DNA from: Eutypa lata
Taxonomy: Eukaryota > Ascomycota > Sordariomycetes > Xylariales > Diatrypaceae
Length of the DNA stretch: 64,000 nt
Assembly (NCBI GenBank): GCA_022661535.1
Contig: JAKULF010000003.1
Span: 5,580,001 to 5,644,000 of the forward strand
Direction of reading: 5' to 3'
Within the stretch, counting starts at the first letter, position 1, and each line of letters starts with the position of its first letter. The notes beneath the pieces are model-generated. The model did no database searches. It saw nothing but the letters and a program-made list of their open reading frames with translations, and was not told the DNA's origin. Below are positions 21,857-34,858 of the stretch, piece by piece. The position numbers and the translations under genes are program-made.

Positions 21857-23435
21857 TCACTCTGGGGTATCCACCACACCAACACGGTTATAATTCGTAT
21901 AGTCGGCCAAGTTTCCCGTTGGCTCGGCTGCCCAGCTCCATTCCATGATCTGCGGCGTATCTCCGTCGCCGTCTACGACGCAGTACACCCTCCGGCCCAG
22001 GTTTGCCGCCAGTGACGCATGAGTCGTGCAGTCAGCGAGTTCCGTAACATCGTCGCCAGCCGTCCAGCTGCCGTCCTTGTAGTAAGTCAAGCCGACACCG
22101 CCCGAATCGTCGTCGCGGTCGACAGTCAAGACCTGGAAGCCGACGGGCTCGAGGCTGTCGCTGTCGGTCTCGTTCCAGCCGCTGGCGAAGGCCACAATGG
22201 AGGCACGGTCGCCGAGGTCGCCCCTGGGGAGCGACACGGCGCGGTAGCCCTCCTCGCCGTCGAAGATGATCTGGGTGAGCACGCCCGAGCTCGCCTGGTA
22301 GAAGATGTCGATGGACCGGGTGCCGTCCATGGCGGGCACGTTGGTCACGGCGATGGACGAGTTGGTCACGGGCTTCGTCACGTCCTGCGTGAACGTGATG
22401 TCGCCCCAGCCGTCCTCCGAGTCCGTCGTCCGCCACGCGCCGTGGATCGCGCCCTCGGCCCCCTGCCAGAAGAAGTACGTCCACGGCGTGCACCACGTGC
22501 ACTGGTGCCCGTACGACGCCAGCGACGACCCGGAAATCCCGCTGTACCGGTCCTCGATACTATATGGATCCTCCCACCGCGCCGGGTCAAGCGCCTTCGT
22601 CGTGCTTATGTTGGTTCGGTACAGCACCGTCCGGAGCGTGCTGTCCGGCGCCTGCCAGTACAGATGTACGTCGCGGGTCTGTGATTCGGTCGCGCGTTAA
22701 CAATTGCTGTCTAAATACTGCGGTAATTCGAATGAGAAAGGAAGAAGGTGGGTGCTAGTTACTAACCGAGCTATCGTGGTAATAGACATCGAGACCTAAA
22801 CCGGTCTCTTCCTGCACGTCATCTAGGCTTACGCTCGTACTGCCGTCTATGATAGGTGACACTACCCACTTGTCAGTGGACGAATTGTACGCCGATATGT
22901 AGATGGCGCGATTTTGGACCTGGTACACGACGAGGTAGTTCTCGTTATCCAGACCGTCTGTGAAGTTCGCCGATGCTAGTTTCGTATTAGACAGGATAGC
23001 TGTCTCGCTAGTGCTACTACTATTGTCCGACCCCGTCGAATTGTCGGAATCATCAGTGCTCGTGCTGGACCCACTGCGAGGCGCAAGTAGACCAGCAACC
23101 ACGCCGACGATGATGGCGATGATGATTACGGCACCCGCGCCCACTAATATCCAAAACGTCCTCCTCTTCAGTCCCCAGATCTTCGACCCCGCCGCCGCCC
23201 CCGTCGCACCACCACCACCGTCATGGTTGTCCGCCCCTGGGTAGGGCCGGTAGGCATCGTACGGTTTTACCTCCTGGTACCCCGGGGGATGGATAACTTC
23301 TGGGTAATTATTCAAGTCTGGGTTTGCCGCGACGGGCGGTTGCACGACGGTTTCAGGTAGTCGAGCATCGTCGACTTCCAGCGTGCTGTAGTCGTACCCA
23401 CCCTGTGGTTGCTGCTGCTGCTGATGGGCGGCCAT
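21857..23435 (-). CDS. Type II membrane protein with fungal fucose-lectin-like domain
   Basis: Single-pass membrane protein with an extracellular beta-propeller-like domain resembling fungal fucose-specific lectins. Exons are 23435-22767 and 22678-21857; the 88-nt intron has a GTTAGT donor and a CACAG acceptor, in phase 0, giving 496 aa. The start is the ATG in GCGATGGCC, giving MAAHQQQQQP. Residues 1-90 are a Gln/Pro/Tyr-rich cytosolic tail. A membrane segment spans about 94-118 (ILVGAGAVIIIAIIVGVVAG), followed by a Ser/Thr/Asp stalk. From about 165 come repeated blade-like units (VYQVQNRAIYIS, DVHLYWQAP, YFFWQGAEGAIHG, IDIFYQASSGVLTQI). Sugar specificity cannot be inferred. Such anchored forms are common in moulds and unlike the small soluble lectins. 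Confidence 0.75.
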
Positions 23436-25031
23436 CGCTGAACTTTGCGTAGGTAATGTATGTATGTAAGCACGGGTATCCGTCCCGACTCGGATTTTCG
23501 CGCGTCGGTGCTGCCGATCTAGTGTTGGATTACGCGGGATGTCTGATCTATACACATCAAGGGTACGGGAGAAGGTTGTAAAGAGGTTCCAACGAGTAGG
23601 TCACTATCACTAGTCCACCTCTACACATTGCTGACACGGGAGAGAGAACGTCGATCATGAAGCAAGAGCAAAAAGCATAAAGCAAAAAAGCAAGAGCGAA
23701 AAGGACAATCAAACTGGGTCGGAAGAAGGATTCGCCTTACCACACCACGCTCCGTGCTAGCCACCGGTCTTATTGCCATATGGTATGAAATAGTTAGGCG
23801 GTTTCCCCACCAAGAAAGCAAGTCATTCTTCAGCTCGCTAGGCTTGGGGATGCTGCTTACCACCGACATGGCAGCACAGGAGCAGCTTTGACGCTATTTC
23901 GTCCCGAACCCCATGATCCCGGCTTTGCTCTAATCCTTCTTGGGAGTAGATAGACCTAAATATAAAACTCGCACTGCTTTACGTGATTAGGCTAACCGAG
24001 GAGCGGCATGACTGCGATGGATATCTCCCCACTTGGATAGTGACTACTACATAAGTATACTACTATGCATATAATCAGTATATGAAGTTCTACCGTAGTT
24101 ATTTCGCACTTATACCTTGTACCTGGCATGATCTTCAAGAGTCTTAATATGCAATAGGGCTAGGAGAGGGGAAGAGGATAGAGCTACGGAGTACCAATGC
24201 CATGACTACCTACGCAAGAACGCCGATAGCCTGGAAAATGGGATCTTTCATCTGAGATTGCGATTGAGTATTGATCTAAATATCGACGATCTCAGATTAT
24301 CCTACGATATTGTTATGTTGGGGAAAGTTACAAACTAGTTAAGGTATCCATTACTTCTTGACCATTCAGTGATATGGACTACTGAGACAAAGACCATTCA
24401 AGTGACCCTACTTCGTATAGCCGCGCGATAAGTCCGTCAAGTCCTACATAATGTACGGAAGTCATAGTGTGTTTCATCTCTATCCCCTTTTGCTTTGGAG
24501 GACATCGACAACTTGCAAATGGATTGGTTAGAATGGGCTGAATAAATGGGTCGGCCGTTATGGTGCAAGCAGGTACCTAATCTGATAACGATCTTCTGTT
24601 GCTGGGACAACACGATAATATCGACACACAAACAATAAGCTTGCTCACCTTAGGTAGACCACATTTCCTTGGATGTGGGTGTGCCTACATTAGCTCATTC
24701 AACCAAGCTCCCCGCAACTACGGTGACCAAGGCTGTGCAGAATAATTGATGCGGATATCCGGGCTTTCTTTTCTCTGACTTGCGATTCACAAAGACAAAG
24801 TAAACAGAAGCTTGTCTAGTCTTACCTATGTTAACATTGACAACATCGACCTGTTCATTTGGAATTGATCTCGACGACCGAACATTTCCTATACCTAACC
24901 AACATCACACAACTCATTACTGTTAACTATTGCAATTGCATTCAAGCTTGGGCCACGAGCTCATATTCTAATCCATTGAGTGTTTTGAAAACCCATTTAA
25001 TCGGCACTTTAGCCGATAAAGAGAGGCCATC
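23436..25031. other. Intergenic, lectin and chitin synthase promoters
   Basis: About 1.6 kb between divergent genes, so it holds both promoters. No gene or RNA recognised. The last 250 bases before the chitin synthase start look like a leader, with CAACATC and CT-rich stretches. Confidence 0.4.
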
Positions 25032-28000
25032 ATGGACAGACCGAGCACGCCGACCAGACCGCCTGATTATTCCCTACCCCCCTACGACGATGACAGTGAT
25101 TTCCATACCCCGTCGTATTCAGCGGGCAATCACGCAGGAGTGAGGTTATTAACGTCTATGGAAGAGCCACTACCAGAGAGTCGTCCGTATGTGACCCCTA
25201 ACCAAAAATCATTTCCTTCAGCGGTGGTTCCAGCACCCCTTTCTATTGTCAAAAAGAACAAGGAGAAGAAAACAGTGACGATCTCTACACCCGAGCACAT
25301 CGAGTCGCTTAGGAAGCAAGAAGAGGCACATTCTCCCACTACTCTGGGTCAAGATACCTCGTCGCCTGAGAAAGGTTCATCTGAGAAGACCATAACTGAA
25401 AATGGTGCGCTTGAAGAAAACTCAGATGAAAAGGAGGAGTCGCCTGAGAAGTCCCCGGTCAAGCGCAAAGCTATTGTTCAACGAACTCCTACTGTGAAGT
25501 TGCAGAGGAAGAAAAAGCCTGCGCACGTTCTCCAAGCGGAGATCCTACAGAGTCTGCCCACCATACCCGAGGGGCCATCATCGAGGAGAAGTTCGCTTCG
25601 CCAGAAGTCTGCTTCGAAGAATTCCGTTGACTATTCAACCCCCAAGACAACCAACAGTAAGGACAGCACATGCTCACCAGAAAACCCTCTTAGTATTCGA
25701 CCGACACCACGACGAGGCTACCAGCCATCCATTATATCAAACCATTCCCAGACATCATCTATTTTAGACCCCCCTCACATACCTCCTCCAGAATCCACTT
25801 ATGAACCCTTCATGTCGTCGAGGGACGGATATTCGCCTTCACCCCGCCCTTGGTCACCCTCGAGGATGTCCACAGCATCCGACTACTCAAGGGACTACTC
25901 GCGACCCCCACCTTCTACTGTACAGTACGAACGAGCAGATCTCAATGGCAGTCCCAGACCGGGTACACCCTCTTCGCACTACGGTGGTAGCCCTCGACGA
26001 CCATTGCCCCGTGCGCCTCTGTATAACGCATCAGAACGGGACTCGATGTACACGGCGGATGATGCTACTGTCAGCATCCCCTTGGACGGAAGCGAGGACC
26101 CCTTCGGAACGGAGTCGGATGTTAGTGACTCGCGACCCTACCGAGAGTCGTACGCGCAATCCCAGATGACCCTTAGCGAGGAGCCAGACGGAACGGTGCT
26201 AGACGAGAAGGTCGAGCACTACGGCGCTGCGCCCGACGGAAAGCAGGAGCGACGCGGTGTCCGGGCCCCGGTCAGGATGAAGAAGGAGGTGCAGCTGATC
26301 AACGGTGAGCTCGTTCTCGAGTGTAAGATCCCCACTATTCTCTACAGCTTCCTGCCCCGCCGGGACGAGGTCGAGTTCACGCACATGCGATACACGGCCG
26401 TGACTTGCGATCCCGATGACTTCGTGGAGAGAGGCTACAAGCTGCGACAGAACGTCGGCAAGACGATGCGGGAAACGGAGCTGTTCATCTGCGTCACCAT
26501 GTACAACGAGGACGAGATCGGATTCACGCGGACCATGCACTCCATCATGAAGAACGTCAGCCATTTCTGCGGGCGCAACAAGTCCCGGACGTGGGGCGAG
26601 AATGGGTGGCAGAAGATCGTGGTATGCATCGTCTCGGACGGACGGGAGAAGATCCACCCGCGCACTCTCGACGCGCTGGCCGCCATGGGCGTGTACCAGC
26701 ACGGCATCGCCAAGAACTACGTCAACCAGCGGGCCGTGCAGGCCCACGTGTACGAGTACACGACGCAGGTGTCTCTCGACTCGGACCTGAAGTTCAAGGG
26801 CGCCGAGAAGGGCATCGTGCCCTGCCAGATGATCTTCTGTCTGAAGGAGCGGAACCAGCGGAAGCTGAACTCGCATCGGTGGTTCTTCAACGCCTTCGGG
26901 AAGGCCCTCAACCCCAACGTCTGCATCCTGCTGGATGTGGGCACGCGGCCGGGCGGGAATTCCCTCTACCACCTCTGGAAGGCGTTCGACACGGACTCCA
27001 ACGTGGCGGGCGCCTGTGGCGAGATCAAAGCCATGAAGGGCAAGTACCTCCGCAACCTCCTCAACCCCCTCGTCGCCTCGCAGAACTTCGAGTACAAGTT
27101 GTCCAACATCCTCGATAAGCCGCTGGAGTCCGTGTTCGGCTACATAACGGTTCTGCCGGGCGCTCTGAGTGCTTATCGCTACCACGCCCTGCAGAACGAC
27201 GAGTACGGCCACGGTCCCCTCAGCCAGTACTTCAAGGGCGAGACGCTGCACGGTCAGCATGCCGACGTCTTCACCGCGAACATGTACCTTGCTGAGGATC
27301 GTATTCTGTGTTGGGAGCTGGTCGCTAAGAGGAACGAGAGGTGGGTTTTGAAATACGTCAAGAGCTGCACTGGTGAAACAGATGTTCCTGGTAAGTTTTC
27401 GAAATCCCTTATTATATCCATGGCACACAATATTATCATTAGACCGTCTACTATGATTATAGCATAACTAACAGAAAATAGATTCTGTTCCTGAATTCAT
27501 CTCCCAGCGACGAAGATGGCTCAACGGTGCTTTCTTCGCAGCCGTTTACTCCCTCGTTCACTTCAAGCAGATATGGGCAACCGACCACACGATCGCGCGC
27601 AAGGTCCTGCTGCACATCGAATTCGTGTACCAGTTCATCCAACTCCTCTTCACGTTCTTCTCGCTGTCCAACTTCTACCTCGCCTTCTACTTCATCGCGG
27701 GCGGCCTCGCGGACCCCAAGGTCGACCCGTTCGGGCACGGCATCGCCAACGTGATCTTCATCATGCTGCGGTACATCTGCGTGCTGCTCATCAGCATGCA
27801 GTTCATCATCTCGCTGGGGAACCGGCCGCAGGGGGCCAAGAAGCTCTACCTCTTCAGCATGATCATGTACTGCGTCATCATGGTGTACACCATGTTCGCG
27901 ACGGTGTACATCGTGATCCGGCAGATCAACCAGAAGGACGACCCGGAGCTCGCGCTCGGCAACAACGTGTTCACGAACCTGATCGTCTCGACCTGCTCCA

Positions 28001-28662
28001 CCATCGGCCTGTACTTCCTCATGTCCTTCGTCTACCTCGACCCCTGGCACATGTTCACCTGCCTCGGCCAGTACTTCATGCTGCTGCCCAGCTACATCTG
28101 CATGCTGCAGGTGTACGCCTTCTGCAACACGCACGACGTCACGTGGGGCACCAAGGGCGACAACGTCATGAAGACGGACCTGGGCGGCGCCGTGGGCAAG
28201 GGGTCCGTCGTCGAGCTCGAGATGCCCTCGGAGCAGCTCGACATCGACTCCGGGTACGACGAGGCCCTGCGGAACCTGCGCGACCGCGTCGAGGTCCCGG
28301 AACCCCCCACCTCCGAGAGCCAGCTCCAGGAGGACTACTACAAGAGCGTGCGCACGTACATGGTCGTCTCGTGGATGATCGCCAACGCCATCCTCGCCAT
28401 GTCCATGAGCGAAGTTTACAGCGGCGATAGCATCGGCAGTAACTTCTACCTGCGCTTCATCCTGTGGGCCGTCGCGTCGCTGGCGCTGTTCCGTGCCCTG
28501 GGTAGTATGGCGTACCTCCTGACGCACTTCATCAATATGGTGGTCGAGGGCCGTGTTCGCATGAGCCTTAAGGTCCCGAAGTGGATGGGCGGCTGGAGTT
28601 CCAAGATTAGTGAGACTTTTAGTGATACGATGAGTAGTGTGGGGAGTAAGATCGGTCGGTAG
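25032..28662 (+). CDS. Chitin synthase, division 1 (class I-like)
   Basis: Plasma-membrane chitin synthase (GT2) that polymerises UDP-GlcNAc into wall or septal chitin. Exons are 25032-27390 and 27482-28662; the 91-nt intron is in phase 1, giving 1179 aa. The first 400 residues are a disordered, Ser/Pro/Glu-rich cytosolic region with many SP sites, likely phosphorylated. The catalytic core shows [53 protein letters not shown] and the product-binding QRRRW at about 795-799. Six or seven membrane segments follow, including [21 protein letters not shown] and a final pair before VKVPKW-like tail residues. The [19 protein letters not shown] and [17 protein letters not shown] stretches point to class I over II or III; that class call is from memory. 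The protein is complete and not interrupted. Confidence 0.93.
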
Positions 28663-29955
28663 GCGGTTGGTTGGTTAGGAGGTAACGGGAAACGGAAATG
28701 ATGGCGGCGGTGATGGCGGCGGCGGCGATGGTGATGGTGGTATAGGTTTAGGGCGGGGAGGAGGGAAGGGATGATATCCAATGGTGTGTAAGTGATAAGG
28801 AGTTCAGGCGTACATGTGTGTTGTATATATGAGCCCTCGTGCTTATTTGGTTGCTTGGTTGCTTGGAATTGGAATCTCCAGTGATGATCCAAAGGGGAGA
28901 GAGGAGAAAATACTTGTTGTAAATATGTTGAGTACTGCGACTCATGATGATTCATGGATGGGATAATGTCGGCGGTGGTACGAACTTTGTTATGTCTAGA
29001 GCTGTTAATGGAAATGGTACCTGGTATGGGCCAATGATGATTATTGTCACTCCCACCTTGGCTACGCAACGCTATGCGCCACTACATTACATTGCTTATA
29101 TCCCTGTTGTCTCCTTTGAACGAACCTGTTTGTATGCCTATCTACGTCTGATAGATAAGATGGAGCGTTGCAGAATGCTGACAATATCAACGTGCAGTCT
29201 CCCTTATACATTTAGGATGTAGATGTTGCCCATGACTCCATGAGAGAGGGGCTATAGAGATGTATATGGAACTATCGAGCTATAATTAGAACTAGACAGT
29301 CTCTCTTTCTAACTGCTCATCCTATTCAATGCTGAGCCGAAACCTTGACCCTCTGCTTTTAGTACTTACATATGTGATTTAGCTTCCTCTGAGGTGAGTT
29401 CACAGTATGATGAATACATATTTCAATTGCTATAAATATGCCATCAAGTTTCTTTAATCCTCCGTTCATATAGGAAGGTTACACAGAAGGAATCATAGCA
29501 ACTCCGAATTGACTGGACCGTTCGCCTATTCGACGAGTAAAAATTGGTGGCGCAACAGCCATAAGAGTGTGACATCAACATATAACATCATATGTGCATC
29601 TTCACCTTGCATGTATGCAGACTTAAACCCCCTTGCTGCTGGGCTGGGCCAATGCCTGTTGGAATTCGGCTATTTGGGTCGCTTAAGAAAGCCACTCGGC
29701 TCGATAACATCAGCCCCTTATACGGAGGAGAATATTTGTGTCCAGTCACCTCGGGGCATTGTAATATTGATAATGCCTCTGTCTACATTACATTTGTGCA
29801 CATTGTAGTATATAAAAGCCATGGTTCGTCTTCCATCTCAGGACCATACCCTCGTAGTTCATTCATAACCGGGCAGTATACCTGAACCAACCTTGTCTTT
29901 GGGGATAATCATTGTCACTAAATATTCTTGGACCCATCTGCATACCCAACATAGG
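28663..29955. other. Intergenic, 3' flank of chitin synthase and FAD monooxygenase promoter
   Basis: No gene recognised. A GGC/GAT triplet-rich stretch follows the chitin synthase stop (28700-28740). See the separate TATA box entry near 29811. Confidence 0.4.
29811..29817 (+). promoter_or_regulatory. TATA box of the FAD monooxygenase gene
   Basis: TATAAAA at 29811-29817, about 140 bases before the ATG at 29956 and in a fairly plain background. The spacing suits a core promoter with a leader of roughly 100 bases. Confidence 0.45.
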
Positions 29956-31525
29956 ATGTCGACTACCGCTTTACGTATAGCCATTATAGGAGGTGGCCTC
30001 GCTGGAATCACACTCGCGAACGCCCTTGTTCGAATTCCACACCTCGATGTTCAAGTCTACGAGTCCGCACCCGAGTTCTCGGAACGCGGGGCTGCCCTGG
30101 GGCTTTCCAGTAACGCACTAACTGCTCTGCAACATATCCTGCCATCAGCACAAGACTTGCTGAGTAAAGCCGGCGCGGTCCCTATGAATTCAACTCGTTT
30201 CCTGCTAGTAAGCTAGCTTATAACTCATGATATCTTCTCGCAAAAACCTTACTGATTCCTTCTGAAGGGGTCCGGACCACACGCAGGTACTTTGATCGCA
30301 GATCTAGGTGCTCAGGAGCAATCACTGGTCGTCCATCGCGCATCGCTTTTGCGTGAGCTTATTGCTCCGTTGCCTGACAATCGGTTGCATTCGAATAAAG
30401 AATTGCTGAAAATTGAACCTTCTTCCGGTGGTATAGAGATCACGTTTCAAGATGGTTCCGTTGGTGCCTTTGATGCCGTTATTGGCGCAGACGGCATATT
30501 CAGCTCGGTCCGGAACTACGTTCTCCAGGATGATGCAGAAGAGTGCGCAGCTTCGCCAGGGGGTTTCGTAAGTGGTTACTATCTTATTACTTGTAGTCTA
30601 TTGTATACTTACCCTCGAGTTACTCTCGAATATCCCCCGGCCTTTAGAATTTAGGCGGTACATAAATCAGTTGATTTGTTGGGGGTTTCTTCTCTCGCAT
30701 CTTCAAAATTAAGTAGTTGCTAATCTCATGTTATAGTGGGATAGCAGGAACGTGGTCTCATTCGAGAAGGTCAAAGCCACCCTAGGAGAGCAATACTTCG
30801 ATGTCGACAGACAGTATGCCTGGATGGGAGATGGAGCGTTCCTAATGCATGATGTATTGGAAAACCGAACAATGGTCCAATGCGTCGTGTCGGCGGTCGA
30901 AAAGGATCCACCTCAGGACCGAAAGCGCAATCTCACAAGGGAATCATTGAACGAAACTTTGGGGAGCTGGATAAGCGGTCCCGTTGGAGCAGGCATGGTA
31001 AATGTGAGCTGCGTCCTTGTTTTCTTTCGTATAGCTCTGCTTACTTTGGGTCTGACTCTGATCTACCTATTTTAGCTTACCCTCGAACAATCTAACCCAC
31101 AGGGCTATTCTCAGTGGGAACACAAATCGACGCCGACCTATGCCAACGGCCGCGTCTGCATAATGGGGGATGCTGCCCACGCTACTACTCCCTGGCAAGG
31201 GGCTGGGGCCGGGCAAGCCTTCGAGGATGCGGCCGTGCTGGGGGCGCTTCTCGGAAGCACGACGTCGGCCGAGGGGATCGAGGCGGCTTTCAAGGCATAT
31301 GACATTGTGAGGAGGCCTAGGTGTCAACGGGTTATTGATTCGAGTAGAGGCACCGGGGAGATTGCGTGCGGACAGAACAAGGATATCGGATTGGACCCCG
31401 ATAAGTTGCGAAATGCACTCGCGACAAGATGGGCCTTTATCTTCGCTATGGACCTAGAGACTCATAAACAGGAGGCGCTGGAGAAGATGAGACAGATACG
31501 GAGGGAAGAAGCTGAGCGAAAATGA
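29956..31525 (+). CDS. FAD-dependent monooxygenase (salicylate hydroxylase-like)
   Basis: Flavoprotein monooxygenase of the class A aromatic hydroxylase type. Four exons (29956-30207, 30268-30567, 30737-31003, 31076-31525) join in phase 0 to give 422 aa. The N-terminus has the Rossmann GxGxxG-type IIGGGLAGITLANAL; the middle has VIGADGIFSSVR (the DG motif); exon 4 has RVCIMGDAAHATTPWQGAGAG (the GD motif). The order and spacing match salicylate hydroxylase relatives. No signal peptide is seen, so it is cytosolic. Neighbours are not pathway enzymes, so the substrate is open: salicylate, another phenol, or a secondary-metabolite intermediate. The first ATG is followed by a normal dinucleotide-binding fold with no extra residues, supporting the start. 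Confidence 0.88.
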
Positions 31526-31729
31526 TATTGAGTAAAGGGTGTATTTCTCAATTGACTAAAGACGAGTAGGGGATTGTCTAGGAATATGTATATGCAGCTA
31601 CCCCTTTTTGTGTCCCCTCAACACTTCCATATTTAGACAATTTTGCCTAATTTTATAAGCGTCTGTAAGAAATCGATGAGCAACGAACGAGACCCACAGC
31701 CAGCTGATCGTACGAACTGACCAATTGTA

Positions 31730-31811
31730 TCTTCCTTAGTCTAGTGGTCAGGATACCTGCTTGTCATTTGACAAAACGCAGGTGGCCCGGGTTCAATTCC
31801 CGGAGGGAGAG
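31730..31811 (+). tRNA. tRNA-Asp (GTC) with a 10-nt intron
   Basis: Cloverleaf by eye. The acceptor stem TCTTCCT pairs with AGGGAGA (one G-U), and the discriminator base is G, the usual one for tRNA-Asp. The D-arm region has TAGTGGTCAGGA. The anticodon stem CCTGC pairs with GCAGG, with loop TTGTCA plus a final C and anticodon GTC. The T-arm is CCGGG-TTCAATT-CCCGG. A 10-nt intron, TTTGACAAAA, follows loop position 37, the canonical place; its TGACAA is complementary to the loop TTGTCA, as in pre-tRNA folding. Mature length is 72. Confidence 0.9.
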
Positions 31812-31819
31812 TTCATATC

Positions 31820-31824
31820 TTTTT
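31820..31824 (+). terminator. RNA polymerase III T-run terminator
   Basis: Five T residues start nine bases after the tRNA 3' end, the standard Pol III stop signal. Confidence 0.7.
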
Positions 31825-32154
31825 GTTTTATGTTTCGCCTTGTGAAAGGTATTCGTCCATTTTGTTACTAAAGAAAGACAATGGGAGCGGTCTGGATCGA
31901 GACTGATGAGTAGAGCAACCCTGGCATGGCCGAATTCAATCCTTTCTTTGGAAACTTCCGCAATAATGCATATGATTCATGCTCTACCTACCCGTACGTT
32001 TACCGAGTTCAACCACTAAAGCACTAAAGTATGACTGACAGGAATGTCATATTATTTGACTAATATGTCTAATATACAAGCTGCTAATGAATGTCGAAGT
32101 TTACGTGTCTTTGTGCTTCATAGACTTTTTTTCCAGGCCGAATCAATCCTCGGC
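31825..32154. other. Intergenic
   Basis: About 330 bases between the tRNA and the 3' end of the BTB gene. Nothing recognised. Confidence 0.35.
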
Positions 32155-33566
32155 TTAAGTATCCCAGAGGCTGCGTTGCTTAGCCAAACGCACCCGCTGC
32201 TCATCTGAAATGCTTAGCCGATGAGATTCTACGGAAACACCATTGACGATACGTCTGAAAAATCCACATGAACCACCTCCAGCATGAAGCCTGTATGTTA
32301 TTGGTTGCCTGGAACTCCGTGTGAATAACCTGTGACAATCCATGACGCTGATTCCCTTCAAAGTCTGTTGGAGCTCTTGGGGGCTCATTAATATCTCAGA
32401 AGGGGCTTTCTCCGGCCATAGACCGCAGTTCTCTAAGCCGCAGAATAGTGACCCGATCTGTGCTATTACACATTCGAGCCTTCTTTGGTTGCAGTATTCC
32501 TCTGAAATTCCGTTCTCATATTCGCCCAAGGTCATTGGTGGGTTGGGACCTGATGTACAGTTCTTGGCTACTTGGCGGAGCCCATTGAAGTAACGATATA
32601 TATCACTTAGCGTACCTTGTATAAGGCTTTCTCGGGTCGCTTTAGCTTTCTCTTAAATTTCCAGTTAGTTTGAAGATACCTGGATCAATTCAGGGGTTAA
32701 TTACCTTCTACCGTTGGTGGTAAAGTCCCAGATGTTGACGGAACTCCCATTCCGTCGATAGCCATATTGATGCAAAGCCTGCGATAGGCTATATCGAATA
32801 TATCTTCAAATCCATACTCCCAGGAAATCCAAATCCATTCGGTCTCAGAGCCGTCTGTATGAAGGGTACCTTTAAGCGCTTCCACCCACCGATTCATCCA
32901 TGGACCAACCACAGATGTTGCGCGAAACTTGTCCGTTAAAACAGCCATACTTGCCAGGACCTCCAAAGTTAAGACCTGAGGTACCCGGTTGAATCGTAGG
33001 TGAATAGTGTTGAGGAGTATCTCTAAGCTCTTTGGGTCATCTTCGGTATAGTTGAGAATCTTGGAATGGCCGGGCTGTGATTCCGCCCATGGGCCAAGAA
33101 AGACCTTCTCCCAAAACGGCGAGGCCCGGATCATGGCTGTTGAAGATACTTTGAACGCAGCGAAGGTTACATCGTCGTGCTCAAGGAAGTCTTCGTTGTC
33201 GTGGGCTTCCTCTGGCTCATGGACTTGTTCTGGTCCCTGGACCTCTTCATGCTCATAGACCCGTTCGTCAAACTTGTACTTGACGATTAGGGTGAGATCG
33301 CCTCGACCGTTATCAAAGTCCACGGTTGTTTCTACTCCATTAGCAAGTGCTTGAAGCTGATCACTGTCCATCAAAGAAGACCAGTCAAGGTTAAGGAGGA
33401 CATTGTAATCTTTCGTTTGCGCTAATGTCGACGTTGATCCAGCTCCATCAGAACGGCCAGAGCTAGGATTAAGTAAGCTACTAGAATGATACGCCTAAGA
33501 TTTGTTAGAATAAACCGGCAAGAGACACCAGATTCATACCTCGACCCCATCTTCTAAGTCACTCAT
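32155..33566 (-). CDS. Fungal BTB/POZ-domain protein
   Basis: Three exons (33566-33540, 33494-32705, 32651-32155) join in frame to give 437 aa. The 45-nt first intron has a GTATGA donor; the second (53 nt) has a GTAATT donor, a CTAAC branch site and an AAG acceptor. After a short Ser-rich start and an acidic stretch (HEEVQGPEQVHEPEE), the central region has the fungal BTB pattern: VSSTAMIRASPFWEKVF, then DDPKSLEILLNTIHLRFNRVP and LASMAVLTDKF, and VVGPWMNRWVE. BTB domains mediate protein contacts, often with Cul3 ligases, but this expanded mould subgroup is functionally uncharacterised. The C-terminal exon has no assigned domain. Frames are uninterrupted. Confidence 0.78.
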
Positions 33567-34858
33567 CTTGACCTGTCCAAATCAAGTCCAATTGCCACTG
33601 AAACTATGACTGATAAATAGAGCGACATGAGATTTTTGCTTGAACGGAGGTATTGTTGAATGCCGCAGAAGTAATGTCATTATTTCCCATTCGTAGTAAA
33701 CAGTATAGTGGAAGAAGGGTATGTCGTGACTTGATTTATACTGATGTAAAATTCAATAAGTTGGTAATTTATTCCTCTCCGTCTCATGAGAATGAGGGAA
33801 GTATCAGGTATGTAGTGCGGCCCAACGACTTAACCAGTCGGATGTTTTAAAATTCCATGGATTTCTATTTTGGCGAATAAAAGTACATGCTAAGGTTACG
33901 TGGAATGCAGTGGTGTAGAAAAGTTACTAGCCGTTTGAAAGAAAGATTCTCATTGGTAGCAGGGAATGCACAATGCCGAGATAGTAGCATAGAGTCATAG
34001 ACAAGCCTTTCTTTCAAAACGAGTTGATTGGATCTCGAAACTGATATGTCGGTTGCACGTAAGTCTATGTCCATTCTCGATCATATTTGCTGCCGTCGTC
34101 TTGGGCTTTTCCCGTGACCTCCTTATCTAGACTACCCCCATAACACGTGACCTCCCCTTTGTAAGACGAGATCAAATATTAGAGTCTTATTCTCTAGTAA
34201 ACTGTGTATTATTCGTGTGAACAAGTGACTTATACACCTTCTGTCTTCATATTTAATAGAAAGGTTATCCCCTTGGCATTATTGGAAATATCAACTCAAT
34301 CATCGTAATGGGAATGTATAGTTACATAGCTGCTTATCACACCCTTTTACACCAGATCACATTATATATATATATCCTCTGGGGTGAGGCTATAATATTA
34401 CCTAGGTAACTAACTATTAGTTTATGATACTGGATAGCGCCGTTTCAGGCTATGTATGTAGGCACCAGAATCAGGCAACGTGTTGAACTCCACGAGTACA
34501 GGAACATCGGATGGAAGGTTTAGGTTAGATGTGTAGAATTAAGTTTACATCAATTTCCATGTGACATTGCAGCCAGAGAAGGTGAAATCGTATCTAGTAC
34601 CGCACTATTCCCCCCAATTCTGTTAGGTAAGAACGATGTACTACTTTGAACTTTATGGGAACTCCCTCCTACCCGTAGACACCTTTGCATTGAAGCAATA
34701 TTACCACCTACGAGTTCCTGTTGCTGCTAACCTGGTATCTTTTGTTTACATCTCATCGTTGCATTTTCTAAACTTCGCTTCCATCAATGCTCATCACACT
34801 TATTTATCTCTTTGACATCATCATAGCTTACGAGTGTTATTATCTTCGAATTGTAACC
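33567..34858. other. Intergenic, AT-rich
   Basis: No gene recognised. It is mostly AT-rich and includes a short (TA)n run near 34364-34373. Confidence 0.4.

Noticed and set aside
22019..22684. A 221-codon + frame
   Set aside because: Antisense of the lectin-like exon, which has clear blade-like repeats and a good splice.
26199..28527. Long minus-strand open frames (409 and 356 codons) inside the chitin synthase gene
   Set aside because: They are antisense shadows of a GC3-rich coding sequence, with compositionally odd translations; the + strand has every chitin synthase motif.
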